Origin: Ruegeria sp. 6PALISEP08
GTDB taxonomy: Bacteria > Pseudomonadota > Alphaproteobacteria > Rhodobacterales > Rhodobacteraceae
Length of the DNA: 64,000 bases
Assembly: GCF_001238295.1 (NCBI RefSeq)
Contig: NZ_LGXZ01000003.1
Span: 186,001 to 250,000, forward strand
Reading direction: 5' to 3'
The position numbers and the translations under genes are program-made. Under the pieces are notes generated by a model. It did not search any database. It was not told where the DNA came from and saw only the letters and a program-made list of their open reading frames with translations. Below, one piece after another: positions 8,661 through 16,642 of this stretch (position 1 is the first letter of the stretch; each line of letters starts with the position of its first letter).

Positions 8661-9200
8661 TTAGAGTCCTTCGAACTCGCACAGGATGTGCACGTCCATT
8701 CCCATCTCTTCCAGAACTTTGCGCCCTCCTAACTCGGGCAGGTCGATGATGAACGCGCACGAGACGATCTCGCCTCCAAGTCGCTCGATCAGCTTGATGC
8801 CTGCTGCTGCAGTGCCGCCCGTGGCCAGCAAATCGTCGACCACCAGAATCTTTTCGCCGGGTTGGATGGCATCGTCGTGAATCTCAACAATCGCCTCACC
8901 ATACTCCAATTTGTAGTCTTGACTGATTGTTGTGCCGGGCAGCTTACCTTTTTTGCGGATCGGCACAAAACCAACGCTCAGTTGATGCGCAATCGCGCCG
9001 CCCAGAATGAAACCGCGCGCCTCAAGGCCCACAACTTTGTCAATTCGTTCGCCGGCATAGGGGTGCAGCATCTGGTCAATTGCCATTCGAAACCCGCGCG
9101 GGTCGGCAAACAGAGTGGTCACGTCACGAAACATGATCCCCTCATGCGGGAAATCGACGATGGTACGGATGTAATCTTTTACAGTTTTGCTCTTGGACAT
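8661..9200 (-). CDS. apt: Adenine phosphoribosyltransferase
   Basis: Purine salvage: adenine plus PRPP gives AMP. The 179 residues match the family length exactly. The type-I PRTase PRPP loop [17 protein letters not shown] is at about residues 121-137, and the N-terminal [25 protein letters not shown] and [15 protein letters not shown] are the usual Apt landmarks. The adenine produced by MtnP (encoded at 11.4-12.3 kb) from methylthioadenosine would be a natural substrate, though the genes are not linked as an operon. Confidence 0.97.
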   Translation of the reverse strand: MSKSKTVKDYIRTIVDFPHEGIMFRDVTTLFADPRGFRMAIDQMLHPYAGERIDKVVGLEARGFILGGAIAHQLSVGFVPIRKKGKLPGTTISQDYKLEYGEAIVEIHDDAIQPGEKILVVDDLLATGGTAAAGIKLIERLGGEIVSCAFIIDLPELGGRKVLEEMGMDVHILCEFEGL

Positions 9201-9282
9201 GGGCCAACCCTTTTTGCCTCAAACACCAAAGTGTGTTTCGCCCATGAGGGTTAGCCATGCAAGGAACAATTCAAATGCGCGA

Positions 9283-9417
9283 TCAGGAACGGCGCGAGAT
9301 TATGGCTTTCGGCAGGCTGTAATAGCGGTACAGCGTGGACGGCAGCCACGAAAGGTGCGGTTTGCGCCAATTGCGTTGATCTCGCAAAAGAAATGCCTGA
9401 GCAGCATGAAGGTTCAT
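9283..9417 (-). CDS. Short unannotated ORF, 44 residues, basic and Trp/Tyr-rich
   Basis: I do not recognise this protein. On the minus strand an AAAAGGA ribosome-binding site stands 8 bases before ATG at 9417, opening a 44-codon frame (MNLHAAQAFLLRDQRNWRKP... ending ISRRS). It is strongly basic, with W-R-K-P-H, SWLPSTLYRYYSLPK and two Trp and three Tyr, a composition unusual for chance translation. It is divergent from the ribbon-helix-helix gene at 9525, sharing a 107-bp intergenic region with a TATA-rich palindrome. Support is a good RBS, a continuous frame and the placement; homology was not tested. A chance ORF is the alternative. Confidence 0.45.
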   Translation of the reverse strand: MNLHAAQAFLLRDQRNWRKPHLSWLPSTLYRYYSLPKAIISRRS

Positions 9418-9471
9418 TGCCATATTCCTTTTATTGTTGTTAGGTGCTCGATAACGACAATCACTATGCTA

Positions 9472-9481
9472 TGTATATACA
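9472..9481. promoter_or_regulatory. Candidate operator TGTATATACA
   Basis: A perfect 10-bp palindrome, followed four bases on by a further GTAT half-site, in the AT-rich gap between two divergent small genes. It is 43 bases upstream of the ribbon-helix-helix gene, a class of regulator that commonly binds such sites and represses itself. Function is inferred from position only; it might instead simply be part of a -10 region. Confidence 0.4.
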
Positions 9482-9524
9482 ATGTATCGTCTAAAATTGC
9501 AAACTTTTGTTGGGGACAGTGCGC

Positions 9525-9698
9525 GTGGCTAAGAAAGACGGCAAGGGATCAACCAAGAAAAACAGTCAATTGGTCCTGCGCTTGGACAAGGACGAACGCG
9601 ACGCTTTTGTTGAGTTATGCAAGGAGCTTGACACCTCGGCCGCACGTGAAATCCGCAGGTTTATTCGCGGTTTCATGAAAGACCACGCCGAGGATTGA
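9525..9698 (+). CDS. Small ribbon-helix-helix (Arc/CopG-like) protein
   Basis: A 57-residue basic protein. The core QLVLRLDKDERDAFVELC fits a beta strand followed by helix 1, then a turn at DTSAA and helix 2 (REIRRFIRGFMKDH), which is the ribbon-helix-helix fold of DNA-binding antitoxins and repressors. The GTG at 9525 is chosen because GGGGA stands 8 bases before it; upstream in-frame GTG/TTG codons add only a few residues. There is no toxin gene immediately downstream on this strand: the next gene (LysE) converges 7 bases away. Its partner, if any, may be the divergent 44-residue ORF. Confidence 0.75.
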   Translation: MAKKDGKGSTKKNSQLVLRLDKDERDAFVELCKELDTSAAREIRRFIRGFMKDHAED

Positions 9699-9705
9699 GG
9701 GCGCC

Positions 9706-10335
9706 TCAGGCCGGGCGGCGCAGAACCGCTGTGGCCACGCCCATCCCGATCAGGGTCAGCCCGCCAAAACGTGTCATTGCCGTGATGACGCTGGCGCGGC
9801 CAATCAGCCGCCGCAGCCGGTCGGCCAGCAATGCGTAAGCCAACGCGTTCAGCCAAGCCAATCCCACAAAGGTCACGATCAGAATGGTGAATTGGGGACC
9901 CAGCGGATCGGCCGGGCGCAGGAATTGCGGCACAAAGGCGATAAAAAAGGCGATGGACTTCGGGTTCAACGCAGTTACGGCCGCCGCATGGCCAAACACA
10001 CTGCGCGCCGTCACATCGCGCCCGGTATCGACCGTGTTCAGCCCGCTGGCCGGGGCGCTGCGCAGCAGTTTAATCCCAAGCCAGACCAGATAGGCGGCCC
10101 CAATCCATTTGAGCACTGAAAACAAGTTTGCCGAGGCCAATACCAATGCGCCCAACCCCAGCAGCGAGGCGGTCATGGCCACCAGATCACCCACAGCGAC
10201 CCCGGTAGCCGATGCCATGGCAACACTGCGCCCCTTGGACAGAGCATAGCTGAGCACAAGCAGCACGGTCGGGCCGGGGATCAGCAGCAAGGCGGTCGAA
10301 GCAGCGACAAAGGCCAGCCAGAGTTCTAAAGACAT
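9706..10335 (-). CDS. LysE/RhtB family amino-acid exporter
   Basis: The 209-residue inner-membrane protein has about six hydrophobic segments. LLIPGPTVLLVLSYALSKG near the N-terminus is the LysE family signature (PGP), followed by ATGVAVGDLVAM and the central LKWIGAAYLVWLGIKLLRS; LNPKSIAFFIAFVPQF is the second conserved block. These carriers export amino acids or their derivatives (threonine, homoserine lactone, lysine). The ATG at 10335 fits the family start better than the one seven codons upstream. Substrate unknown. Confidence 0.93.
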   Translation of the reverse strand: MSLELWLAFVAASTALLLIPGPTVLLVLSYALSKGRSVAMASATGVAVGDLVAMTASLLGLGALVLASANLFSVLKWIGAAYLVWLGIKLLRSAPASGLNTVDTGRDVTARSVFGHAAAVTALNPKSIAFFIAFVPQFLRPADPLGPQFTILIVTFVGLAWLNALAYALLADRLRRLIGRASVITAMTRFGGLTLIGMGVATAVLRRPA

Positions 10336-10514
10336 AAGGTTCTTCTCGAAACACATTCCTGAAGTTTTGCTTACCCAAACTGCGGCTGCCTGACAATTCC
10401 TGCGCCCGCCAGACTTCGGCTGAGATCAGACATTCTGGTTCAGGTTAGGGTTCAGCGAGATTCGATTTGTATAGTGTTTTGTGCTATTCTGATATTTTTT
10501 TAAGGAGATTAGAT

Positions 10515-10637
10515 ATGAGATTTTTCCTTTGCTTGCTTGTCTGCGCATCTTTGATCAGCGTTCCCTCGGTTTCCTTGGCTTTGTGTGGTCCGGGCAAATA
10601 TGCCTGTGGAAACGGTTTCTGTTGCCCAAACCCATAG
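10515..10637 (+). CDS. Tiny secreted cysteine-rich peptide (40 residues)
   Basis: I do not recognise a family. AAGGAG at 10502-10507 stands 7 bases before the ATG. Residues 1-22 form a clean Sec signal peptide (MRFFLCLLVC... SVSLA), predicted cleavage after SLA. The mature peptide would be LCGPGKYACGNGFCCPNP: 18 residues with four cysteines in a C-x6-C-x4-CC pattern, which suggests two disulfides. There is no lipobox. The stop is 7 bases before the ATG of the downstream membrane protein, so both are probably co-transcribed and coupled. Signal peptide, RBS and cysteine spacing make chance unlikely. Confidence 0.7.
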   Translation: MRFFLCLLVCASLISVPSVSLALCGPGKYACGNGFCCPNP

Positions 10638-10644
10638 GTGCGAC

Positions 10645-11442
10645 ATGACCCGTAAGTTAGTTTTAACACTGGTCTCGGTTGCTCTGGTGGCAGGGTTTTT
10701 CGTGGCGGGTTGGTTTGCCTATTTCGTGATGTCGGACGTGCACAAGGGGGATGTGGTGAAGTATAACGGGATGAACGTCCTGTTGAACGCCGCACCTTTC
10801 GAAGCTGGCGATCTGGTACGTGTCTCGGCCGACGGGCAGCGTATGACCAAACTGTGTCCGCTTGAAATTGATGAGGATGACAAAAACACCTATTACAAGA
10901 ATTCCGAATATGTGAACGGCCTGACCGAAGCGCTTCCGAATTTTGTTCAGTTGGTCGAACTCGTACAGTCGTGGTTTTCCGACGGTGAAAACGCCACTGC
11001 ACCTGGTCACGACATGTCGTCCGCAAGTCGGCGCGTCGCCTTTGAGGGAACTGTTTCGAGGCTGGAGAACACCAACGTGATGCCGGATACAGAAGATGAT
11101 TGCGCATGTGAGATGGTCGCGGCCTTGATGGCGCGCGACAAAGTCTGCGTTGTCACGAAATCGCTGGTTGAAACGCAACTGATCACATTGCAACCGGGTG
11201 CGTTCCCGGATCGCGACAGGGTGCAGAGAGTCACAATCGGTGTGAATTTTCGACCCGCTGGGATTACTGTGGGTGATTTTTCACAATTGATGCATTGCGA
11301 CGGTGTCAACCCTGACGCGAGATTGGACTCGGATCCCGAATGCCCGGAAACCTACGGGCAATCGGTTGATGTCAGGGTTCGGGATTTGCTGAACGTGATC
11401 CGCGAAAAGGACCTGCTGACAGCCATGGCGCGCGTGCCCTAA
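10645..11442 (+). CDS. Membrane-anchored extracytoplasmic protein of unknown function
   Basis: No family recognised. From the ATG at 10645 (AGGTG seven bases upstream, overlapping the end of the Cys-rich peptide gene) the product is 265 residues: a single N-terminal transmembrane helix (about residues 5-28, LVLTLVSVALVAGFFVAGWFAYFVM) and a roughly 235-residue periplasmic domain. That domain is acidic and has seven cysteines, including the CAC in DDCACEM. Upstream in-frame codons exist but would disrupt the N-terminal anchor. The pairing with a secreted cysteine-rich peptide suggests an envelope role; anything more is guesswork. Confidence 0.75.
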   Translation: MTRKLVLTLVSVALVAGFFVAGWFAYFVMSDVHKGDVVKYNGMNVLLNAAPFEAGDLVRVSADGQRMTKLCPLEIDEDDKNTYYKNSEYVNGLTEALPNFVQLVELVQSWFSDGENATAPGHDMSSASRRVAFEGTVSRLENTNVMPDTEDDCACEMVAALMARDKVCVVTKSLVETQLITLQPGAFPDRDRVQRVTIGVNFRPAGITVGDFSQLMHCDGVNPDARLDSDPECPETYGQSVDVRVRDLLNVIREKDLLTAMARVP

Positions 11443-11449
11443 CGCGGCT

Positions 11450-12322
11450 CTAGAGAATGCGCCCGGCCACTGCATCCAGCTTGGCCAACAGCGCCGGGTC
11501 ACGTTTTTCGGGGGCGGTCAGGATCGCATATTCCAATGCTCTGTCGCAGCCATGCGGGCAGGGTGCGCGCTCACCTCCCAACAGGGAGGGCAGGCCCTTG
11601 ACCATTGCGCGGCCCTTGTCGGCATTGCCGGTCAGGGTGGCGATGATGGTCGTCACGTCCACCTCACCATGGTCGGGGTGCCAACTGTCATAGTCAGTGA
11701 CCATCGCGATCGAGGCGTAACAGAGTTCGGCTTCGCGGGCGAGTTTGGCTTCGGGCATGTTGGTCATGCCGATCACGTCGCAGCCCCATTGCTCGCGATA
11801 CATTTTGGATTCAGCGAGGCTCGAGAATTGAGGTCCCTCCATCGCCAGATAGGTGCCGCCGCGATGGATGGTGATGCCTGCTGCCTTGCCTGCAGTTTCG
11901 CAGGCGTCCGACAAGCGCGGGCAGGTGGGGTGCGCGACGCTGACATGGGCGACGCATCCTGTGCCGAAAAAACTCTTTTCTCTTGCGAAAGTCCGGTCGA
12001 TGAACTGATCGACAATCACGAAATCGCCCGGTGCCATATGCTCGCGAAATGATCCACAGGCCGAAATCGAGATCACGTCCGTTACGCCCAACCGTTTCAA
12101 AGCATCGATATTGGCGCGATAGGGTACATCTGTCGGTGAATGCACATGACCACGCCCGTGACGTGGCAGAAAGGCCATTTCGACACCCTCCAGCGACCCG
12201 GTCAGGATCTGGTCCGAGGGTTCACCCCATGGGGTCTCAACCTCGACCCATTCCGAGTTCTCCAGCCCATCAATGTCATAGATGCCTGATCCGCCGATGA
12301 CGGCAATCTTGGTTTGGGTCAC
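11450..12322 (-). CDS. mtnP: S-methyl-5'-thioadenosine phosphorylase
   Basis: Cleaves methylthioadenosine with phosphate to adenine and methylthioribose-1-phosphate in methionine salvage. The 290-residue protein starts KIAVIGGSGIYDIDGL and contains LPRHGRGHVHSPTDVPYRANI, ISACGSFREHMAPGDFVIVDQFIDRT, the substrate-binding YLAMEGPQFSSLAES and the MTNMPEAKLAREAELCYASIAMVTDYD block that distinguishes MTAP from purine nucleoside phosphorylases. The GTG at 12322 (GCAGGACA upstream) gives the usual N-terminus. It ends 8 bases from the convergent membrane-protein gene. Confidence 0.96.
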   Translation of the reverse strand: MTQTKIAVIGGSGIYDIDGLENSEWVEVETPWGEPSDQILTGSLEGVEMAFLPRHGRGHVHSPTDVPYRANIDALKRLGVTDVISISACGSFREHMAPGDFVIVDQFIDRTFAREKSFFGTGCVAHVSVAHPTCPRLSDACETAGKAAGITIHRGGTYLAMEGPQFSSLAESKMYREQWGCDVIGMTNMPEAKLAREAELCYASIAMVTDYDSWHPDHGEVDVTTIIATLTGNADKGRAMVKGLPSLLGGERAPCPHGCDRALEYAILTAPEKRDPALLAKLDAVAGRIL

Positions 12323-12387
12323 TGTCCTGCTCCACATCTTGAATACTGTAGGATTTGTGCGGGTTGCGGCCCGGTTTGACAAGAGGG

Positions 12388-12948
12388 TTAGTCTTGTTTC
12401 GGCAACAGGTTACGCTTCTGCGACTGCGCTGTGAAGTCAGCCCAGGCCGTGCCGAACGTGTCCAAAGGCCAGGTTAAATCCTGTGATTGCCCGTGCCTGT
12501 CGCGAAAGACAAAGCGATACGCATCCCCAGTCAGCATTGCTTGCAAAATGTCTTCAGCCCGCCGATCTTCGAAGATGCAGCCAAGCCCGGTCAGACACCC
12601 CGGCCGCCTTGTGCGCCAGATTGTTTCTTCACCCTTGTCGATGCGAAACCCAGATGGGCTGAAAAAGGTGCCGGGCTCCATCCCGAATTCCACTTTGAAT
12701 CCGTTGGGTTCGGGCGTAATGAACACGAACTGCGCTGCAAACTTGGGCCTAAGTGAAAAAACCTCTGCCCGCCGGATGTAGCACCGCTGCTTCAGCGCAC
12801 CATTTTCTTCGCGCTCGTCGCAGATCGAATTCCAAATGCCGAAAATCTCGTGATGGGTCACGCGCCAGTTTCCGGCTGTGTCATTGCCTTGCAGGTCCTG
12901 CGCGAAGGCGGGAAGGGCAGAGAGGAAAAAGAGGATGATCCAGCGCAT
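12388..12948 (-). CDS. Periplasmic IalB-like protein
   Basis: The 186-residue product begins with a signal peptide (MRWIILFFLSALPAFA-QD), which fixes the start; the frame continues upstream for 70 codons but that part lacks coding character. The mature domain (NWRVTHHEIFGIWNSICDE..., CYIRRAEVFSLRPKFAAQFVF, GCLTGLGCIFEDRRAEDILQAM) has the layout of the invasion-associated locus B family, with four cysteines that could form two disulfides. Such proteins are widespread in free-living Alphaproteobacteria and have no defined biochemical role. mtnP lies downstream on the same strand, 65 bases away, and may be co-transcribed. Confidence 0.75.
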   Translation of the reverse strand: MRWIILFFLSALPAFAQDLQGNDTAGNWRVTHHEIFGIWNSICDEREENGALKQRCYIRRAEVFSLRPKFAAQFVFITPEPNGFKVEFGMEPGTFFSPSGFRIDKGEETIWRTRRPGCLTGLGCIFEDRRAEDILQAMLTGDAYRFVFRDRHGQSQDLTWPLDTFGTAWADFTAQSQKRNLLPKQD

Positions 12949-13114
12949 GATCTCAGAGTTGGTCGTTCGACCACGGTCCCGCAAATCACGTTGCCGCGAG
13001 GCCAAGACATGCGTGGGGCGCATGGCTGTATCCCACGTACTGCAGTAGCTCAATGCCCTCGCGTCCGCTACAACGGCGCCTTCGCGCGAACATAAAACCC
13101 AATAGGACTGACCA

Positions 13115-14749
13115 ATGCCCCGAGCCTTGCTGGCAAGTTTTGCCAAACGCGTCGCCATGCCCGATCTGCGCTGGGTGCCAGATGAGGGGCTGACCTTCTC
13201 TCGCTTGCGGATTGAGTTGTTGTCAGGTCTGACCGTTGCTCTTGCCTTGGTGCCCGAGGCCGTGGCTTTTGCCTTTGTGGCGGGCGTGCACCCTCTGGTT
13301 GGTCTTTATGCGGCGTTTCTGGTGGGTTTGATTACCGCGCTGATCGGCGGACGGCCCGGCATGATCTCGGGCGCGACCGGCGCGCTGGCGGTTGTCATGG
13401 TCGCGCTGGTGGCCGAGCATGGGGTCGAATATCTGTTTGCGACCGTTGTTCTTATGGGGATTCTCCAAGTCATTGCCGGGGCGATGCACTGGGGGCGATT
13501 TATCCGGCTGGTGCCACATCCGGTGATGCTGGGCTTTGTGAACGGTCTGGCTATCGTAATCTTTCTGGCCCAGATGGGGCAGTTCAAGGTGCCCGGAACC
13601 ATGGAAAACACCGGTCATGGAATGAGCGGTGGTGAGTGGCTGTCGGGAATGCAGCTTTACACCATGCTAGGGCTTGTGGCGCTGACCATGGTTGTGATCT
13701 GGGTCATGCCGCGCATCACGCGCGTTATTCCCGCGCCTCTGGCTGGAATTTTCGTGGTTGCAGCTCTGGTGATCGGATTCGGTCTGGATGTCCCGCGCGT
13801 TGGCGATCTGGCGTCGATTGAAGGCGGCCTGCCTGCATTCCACATTCCGATGGTCCCGCTGAACTGGGAAACATTCGAAATCATCCTGCCGTATGCTGTC
13901 ATTCTGGCCGCAATTGGCCTTATTGAATCCCTGCTGACCCTGAATCTTGTTGGCGAGATCACCGGCAAGCGCGGCGGGGCGTCTCAGGAGTGTATCGCTC
14001 AGGGCGCATCAAACATTGTAACGGGCTTCTTCAGCGGTATGGGCGGCTGCGCGATGATTGGTCAGTCGATGATCAACGTGAAATCTGGCGGACGTACCCG
14101 TATCGCAGGTATCGCGGCGGCACTTTTCCTGCTGGTCTTCATCCTGTTTGCCTCACCTCTGATCGAGCAAATTCCGCTGGCCGCGCTGGTCGGCGTGATG
14201 TTCATGGTGGTGATAGGCACCTTCGCGTGGAACTCGTTCAAGATCATGCGCAAAGTGCCGATGACGGATGCTTTCGTCATCGTTCTGGTGACTGTCGTGA
14301 CGGTGATGGAAGACCTGGCTGTTGCGGTTGTGGTCGGCGTCATTGTCTCGGCGCTGGCCTATGCCTGGAACAACGCCAAACGCATTCACGCCGTCACGCG
14401 CGAATCCGAGACCGAGAAAGGTGCGAAAGTCTATGAAATTCAGGGGCCGCTGTTCTTTGGATCGTCGGAAGGCTTTATCGAATTGTTCGATGTCCCGAAC
14501 GACCCTGAAACTGTCATCGTCGATTTCGCCGAAAGCCGAGTCGTGGATCAGTCAGCCCTTCAGGCCATCGAAAACATCGCTGCAAAATACGAGGCTGCGG
14601 GCAAACGCGTTATGCTACGCCACCTGAGCCGCGATTGTCACAAGCTGCTGAACAAAGCTGGTCACCTGATGGTCGACAGTGACGACGACCCGGATTACGA
14701 ACTGGCGGTCGATTACTCCGTCCGCACCGGCGTTCTGGGCGGGCACTGA
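13115..14749 (+). CDS. SulP family anion permease with STAS domain
   Basis: A 544-residue secondary transporter for sulfate, bicarbonate or a related anion. The membrane domain (about residues 25-420) includes LSGLTVALALVPEAVAFAF and SGATGALAVVMVALV, typical of the SulP fold, and a central ECIAQGASNIVTGFFSGMGGCAMIGQSMIN. The cytoplasmic STAS domain spans about residues 440-540 (VYEIQGPLFFGSSEGF..., VVDQSALQAIENIA). The transcript ends at a strong terminator. Substrate cannot be read from sequence; there is no carbonic anhydrase or sulfur gene beside it. Confidence 0.95.
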   Translation: MPRALLASFAKRVAMPDLRWVPDEGLTFSRLRIELLSGLTVALALVPEAVAFAFVAGVHPLVGLYAAFLVGLITALIGGRPGMISGATGALAVVMVALVAEHGVEYLFATVVLMGILQVIAGAMHWGRFIRLVPHPVMLGFVNGLAIVIFLAQMGQFKVPGTMENTGHGMSGGEWLSGMQLYTMLGLVALTMVVIWVMPRITRVIPAPLAGIFVVAALVIGFGLDVPRVGDLASIEGGLPAFHIPMVPLNWETFEIILPYAVILAAIGLIESLLTLNLVGEITGKRGGASQECIAQGASNIVTGFFSGMGGCAMIGQSMINVKSGGRTRIAGIAAALFLLVFILFASPLIEQIPLAALVGVMFMVVIGTFAWNSFKIMRKVPMTDAFVIVLVTVVTVMEDLAVAVVVGVIVSALAYAWNNAKRIHAVTRESETEKGAKVYEIQGPLFFGSSEGFIELFDVPNDPETVIVDFAESRVVDQSALQAIENIAAKYEAAGKRVMLRHLSRDCHKLLNKAGHLMVDSDDDPDYELAVDYSVRTGVLGGH

Positions 14750-14753
14750 TTTC

Positions 14754-14780
14754 AAAAGGCGGCTTTGAGGGCCGCCTTTT
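14754..14780 (+). terminator. Terminator after the SulP gene
   Basis: AAAAGGCGGC (14754-14763), loop TTTGAGG, GCCGCCTTTT (14771-14780): a perfect 10-bp stem ending in A/U pairs with a trailing TTTTT. It works for either convergent gene; the T-run overlaps the stop of the downstream reverse gene. Confidence 0.92.
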
Positions 14781-15419
14781 TCATGGAGCCATTTGTTCAA
14801 GCACCTCGATATTGCCCGACAACAATGCATCCTCGGCCTCTGATATCCTATCGGCAGGCCAGTCCCACCATTTCAAGGCGAGCAATCGATCAATGGTGTC
14901 CCGGTCAAACCTAAATCGGCGCACTTCGGCTGGGTTGCCTGTGACGACCGCATAAGGCGGGATCGTTCCGCGCACGACAGAGCCTGCTCCAATTATTGCT
15001 CCGTCGCCAATATTTGCCCCCGGCATGATCAAAGCGCCATAGGCAATCCAAACATCATTGCCGATCACGGTATCGCGCCTGTCCGGCTGATACTCCAGCA
15101 GCTTTGCGGGATCGAAAACCGGAAATGGGTAACAAGTCGCCCCGTCCATGGCGTGGTTGGCCGATGAAGTGATGAACCGGACGCCGTGGGCGATTTGACA
15201 GAATTTACCCAAAACTAGTTTTTCGCGGGAAAACGGGAACAGGTAAGGGGCAAGCCGTTTCGCCCAGTCTTCGGGCACGTCGAAATCCGACGCATAGCTG
15301 TAATCACCGGTTTCTATTCTGGGGTGGTCGATGGCCTGAGACAGGAAGACCGTCCCCGGGTAATCCGAGCCGTCCGGCAGTGTTACTGGGTATCGGCGCG
15401 ATGCGTCAGGTAATGGCAT
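14781..15419 (-). CDS. CatB/Vat-type hexapeptide acyltransferase
   Basis: The 212-residue protein is a left-handed beta-helix O-acetyltransferase of the xenobiotic (CatB/Vat) group. Marker segments are GDYSYASDFDVP, FCQIAHGVRFITSSANHAMDGATCYPF, the hexapeptide repeats TVIGNDVWIAYGALIMPGANIGDGAIIGAGSVV and VVTGNPAEVRRFRF near the end. NHAMDG carries the catalytic His expected in this family. Many chromosomal homologues modify unknown small molecules rather than chloramphenicol, so resistance should not be assumed. Its ATG overlaps the flavin reductase stop (TAATG), so the two are coupled. Confidence 0.9.
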   Translation of the reverse strand: MPLPDASRRYPVTLPDGSDYPGTVFLSQAIDHPRIETGDYSYASDFDVPEDWAKRLAPYLFPFSREKLVLGKFCQIAHGVRFITSSANHAMDGATCYPFPVFDPAKLLEYQPDRRDTVIGNDVWIAYGALIMPGANIGDGAIIGAGSVVRGTIPPYAVVTGNPAEVRRFRFDRDTIDRLLALKWWDWPADRISEAEDALLSGNIEVLEQMAP

Positions 15420-16024
15420 TAGTCATCCGGTCTTGAAAGGCTGAACAACTCGGACACGACCGAATAGTCCCTGTACCCAAGCCGTGCCAGTGGTTTGAAA
15501 GAAGTCACGTCAAATTTGCCATCCCGAAGGTGGTCGTCGTGCAGATGCACACCTGTCACTTCGCCGAACACAACCCGGTTCGCCACTCCGGGCAGGGTCA
15601 CGATCTGCGTCAGCTTGCATTCCAAGGCTGCTGGAGCCCCTTCGACACGGGCGCAAGGGATGGTCTGGCATTCAACTGGCGTCAGCCCAGCATGTGCGAA
15701 CTCGTCAACATGCTTTCCCAAACCTTCGGAACTGGCATTCATCGCATCACGATGGGCATGGGCCACCACGTTGACGCAGAAAACTCCCGTTGCCTCGATA
15801 TTGGCAACACTGTCTTTGCCACCATCCTGATCATGCTTGGTACCAGTTGTGGCAAACATCACCTGTGGCGGTGTGTAAGCAACTCCGTTGAAGAAGGAAT
15901 AAGGCGCCAGATTGTTGATCCCGTCCGCATCCCGGGTTGATATCCAGCCGATTGGGCGCGGTGTGATAATGGCGTTGAACGGGTTGTGCGGCAGGCCATG
16001 GCCGTCTTCGGGGCGATAGAACAT
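15419..16024 (-). CDS. Flavin reductase-like FMN-binding protein
   Basis: A 201-residue protein of the flavin reductase-like domain family. It begins with FNAIITPRPIGWISTRDADGINNLAPYSFFNGV, the FMN-binding split-barrel entry, and continues with ANIEATGVFCVNVV and the typical FGEVTGVHLHDD. Such proteins either supply reduced flavin to a monooxygenase or act on their own substrate. The coupled acyltransferase gene just downstream is the only operon partner. A GNAT gene starts divergently 71 bases away. Confidence 0.9.
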   Translation of the reverse strand: MFYRPEDGHGLPHNPFNAIITPRPIGWISTRDADGINNLAPYSFFNGVAYTPPQVMFATTGTKHDQDGGKDSVANIEATGVFCVNVVAHAHRDAMNASSEGLGKHVDEFAHAGLTPVECQTIPCARVEGAPAALECKLTQIVTLPGVANRVVFGEVTGVHLHDDHLRDGKFDVTSFKPLARLGYRDYSVVSELFSLSRPDD

Positions 16025-16095
16025 CTGATCTCCAAGCGTTTGCCCAAGGCGTACCGAAGTGCTAGGGCGAATTCCAGCAAGGAAAAGAGGGCAGG

Positions 16096-16590
16096 GTGCA
16101 GCAATTCGGGATCAGGCCGGAAGAGCCGGATGATTGGTGGGAGGTCGAAGCCCTCTATGACCTGTGTTTTGCACCGGGTCGTGAGGCATTGTCGTCATAT
16201 CGGTTGCGCGATGATGTGCCTCCGGTTGCGGGCCTGTCTCTGGTTGCGCGCGACGGTCAGGGCATTCTGGCCGGTGCGATCCGGTTCTGGCCCGTCCATG
16301 TTGGCGATCACGATGCTCTGCTGCTGGGGCCGGTTGCTGTGCACCCGACCCATCAGGGCGAGGGGTTGGGCCGATTTCTGATTCATGCCGGTGTCGAAGC
16401 CGGGCAAGCTCGTGGGTGGCAGCGCGTCATGTTGGTGGGGGATGAATCCTATTACAAACGGTTTGGCTTTACCCGATTGCAAGGGGTTGTGATGCCGCCG
16501 CCCACCAACCCGGACCGTGTTCTGGGGTTGGAATTGGTGCCCGGTGTCTGGTGCGGCGTTCAGGGGACAGTGACCCGCTGGAGCCGCTGA
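16096..16590 (+). CDS. GNAT N-acetyltransferase (YhbS-like)
   Basis: A 164-residue acetyltransferase. The acetyl-CoA loop is in LLLGPVAVHPTHQGEGLGRFLIHAGVE (Q-x-x-G-x-G-like HQGEGLG), and VMLVGDESYYKRFGFTRL is the late conserved segment of YhbS-type N-acetyltransferases. The start is a GTG at 16096 preceded by AGAGGGCAGG; no in-frame ATG is close. Substrate unknown. Confidence 0.88.
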   Translation: MQQFGIRPEEPDDWWEVEALYDLCFAPGREALSSYRLRDDVPPVAGLSLVARDGQGILAGAIRFWPVHVGDHDALLLGPVAVHPTHQGEGLGRFLIHAGVEAGQARGWQRVMLVGDESYYKRFGFTRLQGVVMPPPTNPDRVLGLELVPGVWCGVQGTVTRWSR

Positions 16591-16642
16591 CCTATTGAAT
16601 CCACACCGCGCAACGCCGATGTTGAAAGGCAGGAGGGCGTGA

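Noticed and set aside
9187..9678. Long plus-strand frame spanning the apt promoter and the small RHH gene
   Set aside because: It overlaps the RHH frame and the apt start region, has no RBS or domain, and its residue composition is not protein-like in its first part. The RHH frame and the reverse 44-codon frame explain the region better.
14781..15419. Chloramphenicol resistance gene
   Set aside because: It belongs to the broad CatB/Vat acyltransferase group; chromosomal homologues usually have other roles and nothing here points to resistance or mobility.
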